Positions 34,648 through 43,948 of a stretch of 64,000 nt of DNA are shown piece after piece (position 1 is the stretch's first letter; every line of letters starts with the position of its first letter). Made by a program: the position numbers and the translations under genes. A model generated the notes under the pieces. It had not been told where the DNA came from and made no database searches. It saw only the letters and a list, made by a program, of their open reading frames with translations. The DNA is taken from the NCBI RefSeq assembly GCF_003989745.1, contig NZ_RZGS01000003.1, positions 62,001 to 126,000 on the forward strand, in the 5' to 3' direction. The stretch is from Legionella septentrionalis. Its GTDB lineage: Bacteria; Pseudomonadota; Gammaproteobacteria; Legionellales; Legionellaceae.

Positions 34648-35364
34648 TCAAACACGTAATTTACGATAGATAAAAAAGGGCAGGTTGCGAATCATAAATA
34701 GGATAAAGCGCCAAAAAAATGGATGATAAATTTGTCGCTTTTTTAATTTTATTGCCCGCCAGCAAGCAGCCGCACAGCGCTCGGGGGCTGATGCATAAAA
34801 AATTCCCGGCTCACCATAAGTGGTTTTGCTGTCAATAAAGCCCAAGCGGGCTATTGTGATGGTTTGCGCTGATGTTGCTGCTTGTTGCAAACCTTGTAAA
34901 TACACTTCAATGGCGGCTTTGCTGCCCCCGTACAAACTATTTTTGGCTCGCCCGCGGCTGGCTGCTACTGAGCTTAAAAAAAGCAAATGATGTTCGCTTT
35001 GTTTTTTTTGGAAATAAGTATGGATCAATTGCGCCGTACTGAGGATATTAACCTGGATAAGATCTGCAATTTTTACATCATCCAATGAGTAATTATGCAA
35101 CATCAAGCTGTGGGCAATAATTAAATCCAGTTCAGTTTCCCTTTCATATAATTCTGAAAGTAAATTTATAATGGGTTTAGAAAAATCCGTAGCGATAACT
35201 TCGCATGAAACCCGGTAACGTAAGCTAATATCCGCTGCCTTGATCGTTAATTCTTTTACGTTGCGGCCAATAAGAATAATCGCATGGCCTTCTCGTGCAG
35301 CACAATGAGCCAACTTTTCGGCGATGATTGAGGTTGCTCCCAAAACGACCCAGGTACGATTCAT
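34648..35364 (-). CDS. Short-chain dehydrogenase, DprE2-like
   Basis: The 238-residue SDR has an N-terminal Rossmann motif (VVLGATSIIAEKLA), the catalytic Ser in LSSVAAS, and the Tyr-x3-Lys pair in SLYGGSK. The C-terminus is hydrophobic and basic (FILFMIRNLPFFIYRKLRV), suggesting membrane association. It overlaps the end of the upstream FAD oxidase by 4 bases. This pairing is that of DprE1-DprE2, which epimerise polyprenyl-phosphoryl-ribose to arabinose in mycobacteria. In a gammaproteobacterium the lipid-sugar substrate is unknown. Confidence 0.8.
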   Translation of the reverse strand: MNRTWVVLGATSIIAEKLAHCAAREGHAIILIGRNVKELTIKAADISLRYRVSCEVIATDFSKPIINLLSELYERETELDLIIAHSLMLHNYSLDDVKIADLIQVNILSTAQLIHTYFQKKQSEHHLLFLSSVAASRGRAKNSLYGGSKAAIEVYLQGLQQAATSAQTITIARLGFIDSKTTYGEPGIFYASAPERCAAACWRAIKLKKRQIYHPFFWRFILFMIRNLPFFIYRKLRV

Positions 35365-36698
35365 GGTGTTAAGCCCAAGCGCTGGCTGAGATCAGAAGCC
35401 ATGGGGCTTTGGTAGCGGTTTAAAATTTCAATAAATTCCTGATGCCACGGGTACATTTCTGCAAATTGTTGCCGGGTTAAAAATAAGTCTTTAGCCAGAT
35501 AAATGCTTCCGCCCAAGGCTACGATAGCTTGATTCATAGCGTCAATTGCTTGACGCGCTTGTTGATTGTGTACGAAATCAACCGCCAAAGTAAACCCAGG
35601 CTTCACGAAAGATAAAAGACCACTTCCCGGGCGAGTAAAATATTTAAGTACGGCCAATGTGGGTAATGCTTTATATTGGCGAATAATTTGAGTCAACCTT
35701 TCCAATGCGCCTATTGCTTGTTCGCCCGGAAAGACTGCTTGAAACTGCAACAATCCTTTTTTTCCATATAAATAATTCCAGTTTTTAATGCAATCCAGGG
35801 GATTATTAAATTTCCATAAAGGCAAAACTTTAGAGCCGCTTTTTGACCAGTAAAAATAAGCACGGTTAAATTGTTTCATCCCCCAAGAGGTAATCAAGCG
35901 GACAGGGAATTTCGGTACAGCCCAAGTCTCTTGCAGAATATTTTCAGCATGAGCGTCACAATCCACATGATCGGCAAAGGATAATACAGCACGGGGTTCA
36001 TTCATTAGGTCCAGCCAAGCTACCTGGTATTGATGTTGAATGCCTTCTTCCTGCATACGTTGCAGCAAACCAGGCCAATCCATATGTTTTTCAGTGTATT
36101 GGGTAACGTAGCGGGTATTTTTTTGTAAGCGGATGCCGATGCGTTTAATGACGCCGGTTAATCCTAAACCCGCAATGGTAGCAGTAAAAAGATCCGGATT
36201 TTTGTCAGCACTGCAATGGAATGTCTCCTTTCCTGTCTGCAATTCCAACCAAGCGATATGCCTACCTAAACTACCATGAATATGATTATTTTTGCCATGC
36301 ACGTCATGAGCAACTCCACCAGCGAGCGTTGCATATAAAGTTCCAGGTAAAACAGGTGGAATGAAATCAGGACTCAACAAGAAAAGATCGGCAAATGTTG
36401 CTGCTCCTTGACAAACAGCTATACCGGAATCTTCATCAAATTCCAGCAAATGATTTAAGCGACGGGCATCAATCATAATACCATGGCTAAGAATACAGCA
36501 GTCGCTGTAACTTAAGCCATTCCCGCGCGCCAGTATATTTTTATCGATATTTTCGACAAAAATTTCCCGCAAGTGCTTTTCTTCATCGGGACGAAAGCAG
36601 GGAGTGGTAACAGTTATTGCTCGGCTGAAATTGGATACAGTTTGGATTTTAGAGCGCATGTTCCTGATAACTGACAAATCATCATTTAAGTGTGGCAT
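35361..36698 (-). CDS. FAD-binding oxidoreductase, DprE1-like
   Basis: The 445-residue flavoprotein has an N-terminal FAD-binding fold: RGNGLSYSDC near 58; PVLPGTLYATLAGGVAHDVHGKNNHIHGSLG near 116-146. HGKN with the nearby His is the DprE1-type FAD-contact motif (the family is also related to sugar-lactone oxidases). The C-terminus has the substrate-cap type region (LFLTRQQFAEMYP). It would oxidise the 2'-OH of a ribose-like lipid-linked sugar, and the SDR partner would reduce it. They are translationally coupled (ATGA). No polyprenyl-ribose transferase lies nearby. Confidence 0.8.
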   Translation of the reverse strand: MPHLNDDLSVIRNMRSKIQTVSNFSRAITVTTPCFRPDEEKHLREIFVENIDKNILARGNGLSYSDCCILSHGIMIDARRLNHLLEFDEDSGIAVCQGAATFADLFLLSPDFIPPVLPGTLYATLAGGVAHDVHGKNNHIHGSLGRHIAWLELQTGKETFHCSADKNPDLFTATIAGLGLTGVIKRIGIRLQKNTRYVTQYTEKHMDWPGLLQRMQEEGIQHQYQVAWLDLMNEPRAVLSFADHVDCDAHAENILQETWAVPKFPVRLITSWGMKQFNRAYFYWSKSGSKVLPLWKFNNPLDCIKNWNYLYGKKGLLQFQAVFPGEQAIGALERLTQIIRQYKALPTLAVLKYFTRPGSGLLSFVKPGFTLAVDFVHNQQARQAIDAMNQAIVALGGSIYLAKDLFLTRQQFAEMYPWHQEFIEILNRYQSPMASDLSQRLGLTP

Positions 36699-36772
36699 AT
36701 TCTCCTAGCCACGAAAATGCCTGGCTTAAAATAAACTATAATTAATTTACTGGTTTATTACCTAAGAATGCC

Positions 36773-37003
36773 ATGAAGCGAATTTTACTGCTTTCTTTCT
36801 TTACTTGCTTTTCTCTCACGGTAAATGCTGCGGATGATCCACCGAATATTGCAGATGCCGAAAATCTTGACGCGAAAATGTGCGTGGATAATACTGCGAA
36901 TGATTGCGTCAATACCGTCTGTCTTAATTCCGAGGAAAGAGATTGCATCGAGCAGTGCCAGGCAGACGCCCAAGCTAAATGTAATGTACAGGCAGACGAA
37001 TAA
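36773..37003 (+). CDS. Small secreted Cys-rich protein
   Basis: The 76-residue product has a clear signal peptide (MKRILLLSFFTCFSLTVNA, cut likely after NA-A). The mature part of about 56 residues contains six Cys in 35 residues (MCVDN...DCVNTVCLN...DCIEQCQ...KCNV), with CxxxC-type spacing that could form three disulfides in the periplasm or outside. No family recognised. Single gene, about 75 bases from the divergent DprE1-like gene. The Shine-Dalgarno is weak, so the call rests on the signal peptide and Cys pattern. Confidence 0.65.
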   Translation: MKRILLLSFFTCFSLTVNAADDPPNIADAENLDAKMCVDNTANDCVNTVCLNSEERDCIEQCQADAQAKCNVQADE

Positions 37004-37102
37004 TATCCATCTTTTCTTTTCCAGTTTATTCTTTTTCTCCAATCCGGAATTGGCATGATGTTTGCATGAGCTTTTTCAGATCTTTTCTTTAAAGGTGACG
37101 TC

Positions 37103-37963
37103 ATGACAGAAAAAAACACTCATGGCCTGAGCCATGCACTGGGGCTTCATAAGCTGATGCGCACGCTTCCTGTGAAAGTCATTGCAGTAACATCAGGTAA
37201 GGGAGGGGTTGGGAAAAGTAATATTTCCTTAAATTTAGCAATAGCGCTTGCTCAAAAAAATAAAAAAGTCTTATTGCTTGATGCCGATTTAGGATTACCG
37301 AGCCTGGATGTCATGTTGGGGTTACGCAGCAAGCATAACCTGGCGCATGTCATTCAGGGGGTATGTTCTCTCAACGACATTATTTTAGCAGGTCCTGCGA
37401 ATGTTTTTATAATCCCTGGAGCAGCAGATGCTGAGTTTATGACCAATCTTACCTCTGCAGAGCATGCTGGCATTATTAATGCCTTTAATCATTTGGCCAT
37501 GGAATGGAACTATATGATTATTGACACCGGTGCTGGGATATCCGATGCGGTATTAAACTTCACGCGTTCAGCCCAGGAAATTATTACCGTGGTGGGCGAT
37601 GAGCCCGCATCGCTTACCAGCGCGTATACGCTCATGAAAATTCTCAATAAGCGCTGCAAATTACATCACTTTCATATCTTGACTAATATGATGCGAAGCA
37701 TAGAAGAAGGGCAGCGCTTATTTAATAAATTATATGAGATGATGGATCCATGGTTTGATGTGCATCTTGACTATTTAGGCGCCATTCCTTTTGATGAGCA
37801 TGTGTATCGTGCCGTTAAAAGGCAAAAACCGTTTATTACTGCTTTTCCCACTGCCTTGGCTACGAAGGCAATAATAAAATTAGCGGAAACGATAGAAGAA
37901 TGGCCTGTTAAATTAACCGTAAGTGGAAATACGAGCTTCTTCTTTGAGCGGCTGGTTGGTTAA
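37103..37963 (+). CDS. fleN: FleN/FlhG, MinD-like ATPase regulator
   Basis: The 286-residue ParA/MinD-like ATPase has deviant Walker A SGKGGVGKS near 31-39, LLDADLGLPSLDVMLG and the switch YMIIDTGAGI. In flagellated bacteria it limits flagellar number by restraining the activator FleQ/FlrA. A good Shine-Dalgarno (AAAGGTGA) precedes the ATG. fliA follows after about 140 bases, as in flagellar operons, but flhF, which normally precedes it, is absent. Confidence 0.88.
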   Translation: MTEKNTHGLSHALGLHKLMRTLPVKVIAVTSGKGGVGKSNISLNLAIALAQKNKKVLLLDADLGLPSLDVMLGLRSKHNLAHVIQGVCSLNDIILAGPANVFIIPGAADAEFMTNLTSAEHAGIINAFNHLAMEWNYMIIDTGAGISDAVLNFTRSAQEIITVVGDEPASLTSAYTLMKILNKRCKLHHFHILTNMMRSIEEGQRLFNKLYEMMDPWFDVHLDYLGAIPFDEHVYRAVKRQKPFITAFPTALATKAIIKLAETIEEWPVKLTVSGNTSFFFERLVG

Positions 37964-38106
37964 GCAAGCAGGCATGATGATTTTTAAATGTTCATTTGAC
38001 GGCAATGCAATAGCGATATACATTGAATATACAGCGAATTAGACCGGCGGGCTTTGCTGTTTATTGCCACTTTGCAGTGCAAATAATAATAAAAAGGAGA
38101 CTCATC

Positions 38107-38829
38107 GTGGATGATACTTTGGCTTTAAAAAGCAAAGTGAATCAACAAACCCAGGAAGAATTAATTAAAAAGCACGCGCAAATGGTCAAGCGCATCGCAC
38201 ATCATTTATTGGGCAGATTGCCGCCATCCGTACAACTGGATGACTTGCTGCAAGCCGGCATGCTGGGTTTGCTGGAAGCGGTCAGGCATTATGACGATAC
38301 AAAAGGTGCTTCTTTTGAAACTTATGCCGGGATCCGTATCCGTGGGCATATGCTGGATGAAGTCCGCCGCAACGATTGGGTGCCGCGTTCAGTTTATCGC
38401 AATGCTCGCATGATTTCTGCCGCCGTACGGGAGGTGGAGAACCGCCTTGGCCGTGACGCCAAAGATCAGGAAGTCGCCGCGGAATTGGGCATTAGCCTTG
38501 AAGAGTATCATGATATGCTAAGCGATTCGGCAGGCGGTCATTTATATCCATTTGAAGATTTAAGTGCAACGGATGAAATCATAAAAGAAGAAACATTGAG
38601 TAATTCAACAGAACCGCATGTCCAGGCGCTTCATGATGATATGACGGCACAATTATCACAAATTATTGACAGTTTGCCAAAGAAGGAACAATTGGTATTG
38701 TCGCTTTACTATGAGCAAGATTTAAATTTAAAAGAAATAGGCGAAGTGTTAGGGGTTAGCGAATCGCGTGTTTCGCAAATTCATTCGCAAGCCACCCATC
38801 GAATCAAATCCAGACTGCCTGAATTCTAA
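38107..38829 (+). CDS. fliA: RNA polymerase sigma factor FliA (sigma28)
   Basis: The 240-residue sigma28-type factor has region 2 HHLLGRLPPSVQLDDLLQAGMLGL and FETYAGIRIRGHMLDEVR; region 3 MISAAVREVENRLGR; and region 4 LPKKEQLVLSLYYEQDLNLKEIGEVLGVSESRVSQIHSQA. It directs transcription of late flagellar genes and, in Legionella, transmissive-phase traits. The GTG at 38107 is chosen as start because AAGGAGA lies 7 bases before it; an extension to 38023 has no such site. motA and motB, which commonly follow, are absent. Confidence 0.92.
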   Translation: MDDTLALKSKVNQQTQEELIKKHAQMVKRIAHHLLGRLPPSVQLDDLLQAGMLGLLEAVRHYDDTKGASFETYAGIRIRGHMLDEVRRNDWVPRSVYRNARMISAAVREVENRLGRDAKDQEVAAELGISLEEYHDMLSDSAGGHLYPFEDLSATDEIIKEETLSNSTEPHVQALHDDMTAQLSQIIDSLPKKEQLVLSLYYEQDLNLKEIGEVLGVSESRVSQIHSQATHRIKSRLPEF

Positions 38830-38902
38830 TCGGCGCCATGAATTTAAGGCGCTTCACATCAAAAGACAGCTGAGAAGTGCAGCAGAGCATTTCTCAAGGC
38901 TT

Positions 38903-38921
38903 GTCTGTTTGCAGACTTTTT
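38903..38921 (+). terminator. Short hairpin with T run after fliA
   Basis: GTCTG (38903-38907) and CAGAC (38912-38916) form a 5-base stem with loop TTTG, followed by five T. It is a weak but classic intrinsic terminator shape, located 74 bases after the fliA stop and ahead of prfB. Confidence 0.45.
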
Positions 38922-38938
38922 ATCTTTCGCTGTAAAAT
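38909..38938 (+). promoter_or_regulatory. Candidate sigma70 promoter of prfB
   Basis: TTGCAG (38909-38914) and TAAAAT (38933-38938) are separated by 18 bases, and the prfB ATG follows 27 bases later with AAGGG as ribosome-binding site. It overlaps the fliA terminator hairpin. Confidence 0.45.
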
Positions 38939-38965
38939 AGACACATTTTTAAATTAAGGGATATC

Positions 38966-40073
38966 ATGTTAGAAGTAAATCAAATTCATCATACTTTGAC
39001 CGATTTAAAAACGCGCGTGCATGCTCTTCGGGGGTATCTTTGACTTCGATACCAAACGGGAGCGTCTTGAAGAAGTCGTCCGCGAATTAGAGTCACCCGG
39101 AATTTGGGACAATCCTGAGCAGGCACAAGCCTTGGGTCGGGAGCGGGCCCAGTTGGAAGCAGTTGTCTTTCAACTCGAGAATCTGTTGCAAGGCATTGTT
39201 GATTTGATTGAGATTTTTAATATGGCTCGTGAGGAAGAAGATACCCAGGCTATAGAAGATGTTGCGTCAGAAACCCATGCCATTGAAAAACAGGTAGAAA
39301 CGCTCGAATTTCGCCGCATGTTTTCCGGCAAAATGGATAAAGCAAGCGCTTATATGGATATTCAAGCGGGCTCAGGCGGCACAGAAGCTCAGGACTGGGC
39401 TGAAATGTTGCTGCGTATGTATCTGCGCTGGGGCGAGCATCATGGATTTACAACCGAACTAATAGAATGCTCGCCAGGTGAAGTAGCAGGAATTAAAAGT
39501 GCTACCATCCATTTCGTTGGGGAATATGCCTATGGCTGGCTGCGTACGGAAACTGGTGTACATCGTTTGGTGCGCAAATCTCCATTTGATTCAGGCAACC
39601 GGCGTCACACTTCTTTTGCAGCGGTATTTTTATCGCCGGAAGTGGATGACGACATCGATATTGCCATTAATCCAGCGGATTTGCGTATCGATACGTATCG
39701 TGCGTCGGGAGCCGGGGGGCAACACGTAAACCGCACCGATTCTGCTGTGCGCATTACGCATGAACCGACCGGGATTGTTGTACAATGCCAGACGGATCGC
39801 AGCCAGCATAAAAATAAAGACCAAGCCATGAAGCAGCTGCGCGCTAAACTTTATGAGCTTGAAATGCAGAAAAAAAATGCAGAACAGCAAGCATTGGAAG
39901 CCAGCAAGTCTGATATCGGTTGGGGCTCGCAAATTCGTTCTTATGTATTGGATCAATCACGCATTAAAGATTTACGCACTGGCGTAGAAACTAGCAATAC
40001 TCAAGCCGTTCTCGATGGGGATTTAGATCAGTTTATCGAAGCGAGTTTGAAATCAGGAGTAGGTGAAGTATGA
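38966..40073 (+). CDS. prfB: Peptide chain release factor 2, with programmed +1 frameshift
   Basis: RF2 recognises UGA and UAA at termination. The zero frame starts at ATG 38966 (AAGGG 5 bases upstream) and stops after 25 codons at TGA 39041-39043; reading continues in the +1 frame from GAC 39042 to 40073. The body has the GGQ catalytic loop ([15 protein letters not shown] near 250) and the stop-codon-reading SPF-type motif ([15 protein letters not shown]). Full coding is 38966-39040 joined to 39042-40073. Low RF2 raises frameshifting, so the protein regulates itself. The lysS ATG overlaps the stop by 4 bases. Confidence 0.96.
39028..39044 (+). promoter_or_regulatory. Programmed +1 frameshift site of prfB
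   Basis: The slippery stop context CTT TGA C (39038-39044) is preceded by a Shine-Dalgarno-like CGGGGG (39029-39034) three bases before CTT. This is the canonical RF2 frameshift signal. Confidence 0.95.
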
Positions 40074-41560
40074 CTGAAGAATTTTTAGATGAGAGTGAAG
40101 TCTATCAGATTCGCAAACAAAAATTAGCTGAATTACGTTCGACAGGGTTTAATTTTCCAAATGAATTTTATCGTGAGCAATTTGCTGCTGAACTTTTGAG
40201 CCAATATGCAGAAACTGGCAAGGAAGAATTGGCTGAACAAAAAATAAAAGTGGTTGTAGCAGGACGTATCGTTTTACGACGTATTATGGGAAAAGCCAGC
40301 TTTTTCCACATTCAGGATTCATCCGGCCGTTTGCAGATTTATGTACGCCAGAATGACTTGGCAGAAGTATATGAGCAGTTCAAGCATTGGGATTTGGGCG
40401 ACATCGTGGGTGTACATGGCGAATTATTTAAAACCAATACGGGTGAATTGACGGTCAATGCCGAGCAATTGCAATTGCTGACTAAATCCTTGCGGCCTTT
40501 ACCGGATAAATTTCATGGGCTGGCGGATCAGGAATTGCGTTACCGTAAGCGTTATGTCGATTTGATTGCCAATGAAGAAAGCCGTAAAACATTTATCATC
40601 CGTTCTCGCCTGATTTCTGCATGCCGTAAGTTTATGGACAGCCATGGCTTTATGGAAGTGGAAACCCCGATGATGCATCCTATCCCGGGAGGCGCTTTGG
40701 CGCGCCCTTTTATCACGCACCACAACACGCTGGATATGCAAATGTTTTTGCGTATTGCCCCTGAGCTTTATTTAAAGCGGCTGGTGGTCGGGGGTTTTGA
40801 GCGTGTCTATGAAATCAATCGTAACTTCCGCAATGAAGGCATTTCTACGCGTCATAATCCTGAATTCACTATGATTGAATTTTATGAAGCGTATGCAACG
40901 TATCAGGATCTCATGGATTTTACTGAAGAATTATTGCACTTTTTGTGCGATGAAGTATTAGGGACACGGCAAATTGAATATCAAGGCCAATGCATAGATT
41001 TTTCCAAGCCTTTTGCCCGCATGAGCATTAAGGATGCTATTTTGCATTACCATCCTGAACTGAGTGTTGCCCAAATAGAAGACATTGATTTTTGCCGCAG
41101 TTTATTAGACAGGATGAAATTCCCTTATAAAAAATCGGATGGCATTGGTAAATTGCAAATGATTTTGTTTGAAGAAACCATCGAACATCAATTGCTTCAG
41201 CCTACTTTTATCACTGAATATCCGACAGAAGTATCGCCTTTGGCACGCCGTAATGAAGAAAATCCTGAAGTTACCGATCGTTTTGAATTCTTTATTGCAG
41301 GCCGCGAAATGGCAAACGGGTTTTCCGAGTTAAATGATCCGGAAGATCAAGCCGCACGTTTCTTGAAACAAGTAGAAGAAAAAGATGCGGGCGATCTGGA
41401 AGCCATGCATTATGATAGCGATTACATTGAGGCGTTGGAATATGGTATGCCGCCCACTGCAGGAGAAGGGATTGGCATTGATAGACTGGCCATGTTATTT
41501 ACCAATTCCCCTTCAATCCGCGATGTCATTTTATTTCCGCACTTACGTCACAATGGCTAG
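40070..41560 (+). CDS. lysS: Lysyl-tRNA synthetase (class II)
   Basis: The 496-residue enzyme has an N-terminal OB-fold anticodon-binding domain ([27 protein letters not shown]) and a class II core with motif 2 [21 protein letters not shown] and motif 3 [14 protein letters not shown]. All parts are present. It overlaps prfB by 4 bases; the prfB-lysS pair is a conserved gammaproteobacterial operon. Confidence 0.97.
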   Translation: MTEEFLDESEVYQIRKQKLAELRSTGFNFPNEFYREQFAAELLSQYAETGKEELAEQKIKVVVAGRIVLRRIMGKASFFHIQDSSGRLQIYVRQNDLAEVYEQFKHWDLGDIVGVHGELFKTNTGELTVNAEQLQLLTKSLRPLPDKFHGLADQELRYRKRYVDLIANEESRKTFIIRSRLISACRKFMDSHGFMEVETPMMHPIPGGALARPFITHHNTLDMQMFLRIAPELYLKRLVVGGFERVYEINRNFRNEGISTRHNPEFTMIEFYEAYATYQDLMDFTEELLHFLCDEVLGTRQIEYQGQCIDFSKPFARMSIKDAILHYHPELSVAQIEDIDFCRSLLDRMKFPYKKSDGIGKLQMILFEETIEHQLLQPTFITEYPTEVSPLARRNEENPEVTDRFEFFIAGREMANGFSELNDPEDQAARFLKQVEEKDAGDLEAMHYDSDYIEALEYGMPPTAGEGIGIDRLAMLFTNSPSIRDVILFPHLRHNG

Positions 41561-41790
41561 TGGTGTTTCGCGATAAAATCAAACAGCCTGGGAAAGGAAG
41601 CCCATTTGCAAGTCTGGATGTGTGAGTATAATCCAGGCTATGCAGCCGCAGAAACCAGGACTTTTATAAACAGTTGAATTTCTTTTCTTCTTAGCTCTTA
41701 AGATTTTTTCCTCTACGCTATGTAACATTGTTTCATTCGATAATCACAGAACCGGGTTTTGCTGCAAAGTCTCATGGCAACGCTTATTTA

Positions 41791-42792
41791 TTAAGCGTGC
41801 TGGTTAAAATATCGTTTACAGACAAGCGTTAATTCATCCAAATTCTCGCAATGGTTAACAGCTTGTACAAATTCAGTTTGGCCTGCCAAATTTCTTGCAT
41901 AATACTTGGCAAATTTACGTGCCTGAATCACTGCAAATTTCTCGCTTTGCAATAATTCTTCCAAAGCGCGGACATGTCTTAAAAACAACAAGCCGCGCTC
42001 ACCCGGAGTTGGCAGATTAAATTGCTCGCCTTTACTTTCTGCGATTAATTTTGCAATTAACCAAGGCTGGCCGACCCCGGCGCGGCCAATCATCACCCCC
42101 GCACAGCCGGTTGCAAACATTTTTTGTAGGGATGCAAGGCATGATACATCGCCATTACCAATAACAGGAATATTAAGTTCATTAACAAAAAATTCGATTT
42201 GAGAATAATGACAGGGGGTATCATAGCCTTCTCTCCAGTTGCGACCATGCACCGTTATAAAATCGATGCCTGCATCTTGCACAATGCGGGCAATTTCGCG
42301 GTTATAATGATCATTGCTATTGCCATCCACGCGTATTTTTACCGAAACGGGGACATTCGTGCTTGCTTTCATCGCGCGCATCAGCTTAAAAAGTTCTTTG
42401 GGTTTTTGCAGCAAACTGGAGCCAGCCCCGCGCGAACGTATTTTGTTAACCGGACAGCCACAGTTTAAATCGATTAAATCCGCGCCATAATCCGTAGCAA
42501 TTTTTGTAGCTTCACCCAACTCTTTCTCATTACTTCCCGATAATTGAAAACAAACCGGGCCTTCCTTTTCATGCTTATATACAAAACGAGTTTTTGCCTT
42601 GGCATGCAATAAGGTTTTACACGAAATCATTTCAGTATAGGAAAAGGCAGGTTGCCCAAGTTCCCAGGTGAGGAGCCGGAATGGTGCGCAACTTACACCA
42701 GCTAACGGACCTTGAATGATGTTGACTGGGAAGTGCAATGAACCTAAGTTTAAGTGGGTAATCACCGTACGAGCAGCGATAAAAATCGACAT
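41791..42792 (-). CDS. tRNA-dihydrouridine synthase
   Basis: The 333-residue flavoenzyme of the Dus family reduces specific uridines in tRNA with FMN. It shows the FMN-binding barrel start PLAGVSCAPFRLL, the catalytic Cys in LNCGCP, KIRVDG, the substrate His in TVHGR, and the late phosphate-binding GNGDV and MIGRAGVGQPWL. It cannot be assigned safely to DusA, B or C. The start is uncertain: ATG 42792 lacks a clear Shine-Dalgarno, and a TTG 36 bases upstream (42828) is the alternative. A 230-base gap separates it from the convergent lysS, and that gap shows nothing obvious. Confidence 0.88.
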   Translation of the reverse strand: MSIFIAARTVITHLNLGSLHFPVNIIQGPLAGVSCAPFRLLTWELGQPAFSYTEMISCKTLLHAKAKTRFVYKHEKEGPVCFQLSGSNEKELGEATKIATDYGADLIDLNCGCPVNKIRSRGAGSSLLQKPKELFKLMRAMKASTNVPVSVKIRVDGNSNDHYNREIARIVQDAGIDFITVHGRNWREGYDTPCHYSQIEFFVNELNIPVIGNGDVSCLASLQKMFATGCAGVMIGRAGVGQPWLIAKLIAESKGEQFNLPTPGERGLLFLRHVRALEELLQSEKFAVIQARKFAKYYARNLAGQTEFVQAVNHCENLDELTLVCKRYFNQHA

Positions 42793-42975
42793 GTAGCGAG
42801 TTGACCATAACTTGCAGGCAAAAAGCAAGGATTAGAATGCAAGACTTTAGTTACATGGAAGAATAGCGTATGCCCATACTTTAACTAAGGGTGATTATTA
42901 ATTTCTTGCAAGTGATATTTTAGTGTCATTTTGCGTCTATTATTTACATAATGGTATTAAAATACGAGATTAATT

Positions 42976-43863
42976 ATGAATAAATTTGGTGCGGCAATTG
43001 AAAAAATCAACACCTCGCCCGATGCATTAAAGACAATTTGCCTGGCTTTATATGAGGAGGCTTGTATAGAGCTCCAGGAAGCAAATAAAGTAAGGGGAGT
43101 GAGCAGAGTCATTCCCAGGGAAGCAATTATTTCTCGGATTGAAGAAAAAATGAATAACGAGTTTAAGGAATATGGCTTCCCATCTTTCAATGCAGAAAAG
43201 GTGGGTGCAATTAAAGATTCACTATATAAGTGGGATCCTGAATTATCTTCTCCTGAGGAGACGGAAAAAATTGGAATGATGCAAGGATTGCTGTTACATA
43301 TTGTTATAGAGCAGCAAAAGCGCCAAGAGGAAATGCATTCTTCCTTGCTAAGACTGAAAGAAAAGATTGCTCAGGGTAAAGAAATTCTCGAGGAAAAATT
43401 AACTGAGCTTCAAGGCAGGCAAGGCCAAAATACTGCGGGAAAAATAACCATGTTGCAGGAGGCAATTGGTAATGCTGAACCTCCCTGGTATAAAAATGAT
43501 ATCCCTTCATTTAATGGCTTAACTGCCCAGCTTGAGTATTTAACCAAGTCAAAAGAAGCCATCACCGCTTTAGAGATCAACGCCCTTAGTACTCAATTTG
43601 ATGAGTTAATCAATAACAAATTGGTAGCTCCGCTTAAAGAATATGAGAATGAAAAAGGAGGATGGCAGAAGCTCAAAGATTGGATAAGCGATGTGGTAAA
43701 AGAACTCACGGGCTTAGGTACGCTCAGTACAGGCGGGACAGTACAAAAAGTTGTTGCCAACCAATCAGCCGTTTTTAAGGAAGAAATTAACAAAATGAAG
43801 GCAAATTTCCCGCAAGCCGAGGGAGAAAATGTGATTGTACTAGGAACAAGCAAGCGAATGTAA
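42976..43863 (+). CDS. Unknown coiled-coil protein, effector candidate
   Basis: The 295-residue soluble protein is highly charged and mainly helical. A strong coiled-coil stretch spans about residues 108-150 (QQKRQEEMHSSLLRLKEKIA, then KEILEEKLTELQG), with more helix near 180-240. No known domain recognised. The C-terminus (FPQAEGENVIVLGTSKRM) is unremarkable. Singleton between convergent or divergent housekeeping genes, as many Legionella-specific genes are. Function not assigned. Confidence 0.55.
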   Translation: MNKFGAAIEKINTSPDALKTICLALYEEACIELQEANKVRGVSRVIPREAIISRIEEKMNNEFKEYGFPSFNAEKVGAIKDSLYKWDPELSSPEETEKIGMMQGLLLHIVIEQQKRQEEMHSSLLRLKEKIAQGKEILEEKLTELQGRQGQNTAGKITMLQEAIGNAEPPWYKNDIPSFNGLTAQLEYLTKSKEAITALEINALSTQFDELINNKLVAPLKEYENEKGGWQKLKDWISDVVKELTGLGTLSTGGTVQKVVANQSAVFKEEINKMKANFPQAEGENVIVLGTSKRM

Positions 43864-43899
43864 TTTATTGATTTTGGCTTAATATTCTCGTAGCCGGTG

Positions 43900-43945
43900 C
43901 GGGTTGGGAAGTTCAACCCGAATACCAGCGTATCCGGGTTGTTTT
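43900..43945. terminator. Three-copy CGGGTTG/CAACCCG terminator block
   Basis: CGGGTTG (43900-43906), CAACCCG (43914-43920) and CGGGTTG (43935-43941, followed by TTTT) stand between the convergent coiled-coil gene and nrdB. The middle copy can pair with either neighbour, giving two alternative 7-base hairpins; the right-hand one ends in a T run. Likely bidirectional terminator. Confidence 0.6.
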
Positions 43946-43948
43946 ACC

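Noticed and set aside
38023-38106. Upstream extension of fliA
   Set aside because: No Shine-Dalgarno and not part of the sigma28 fold; the GTG at 38107 has AAGGAGA.
41561-41790. Possible small RNA between lysS and the dus gene
   Set aside because: No promoter-terminator pair or stable hairpin found in the 230 bases; nothing to support.
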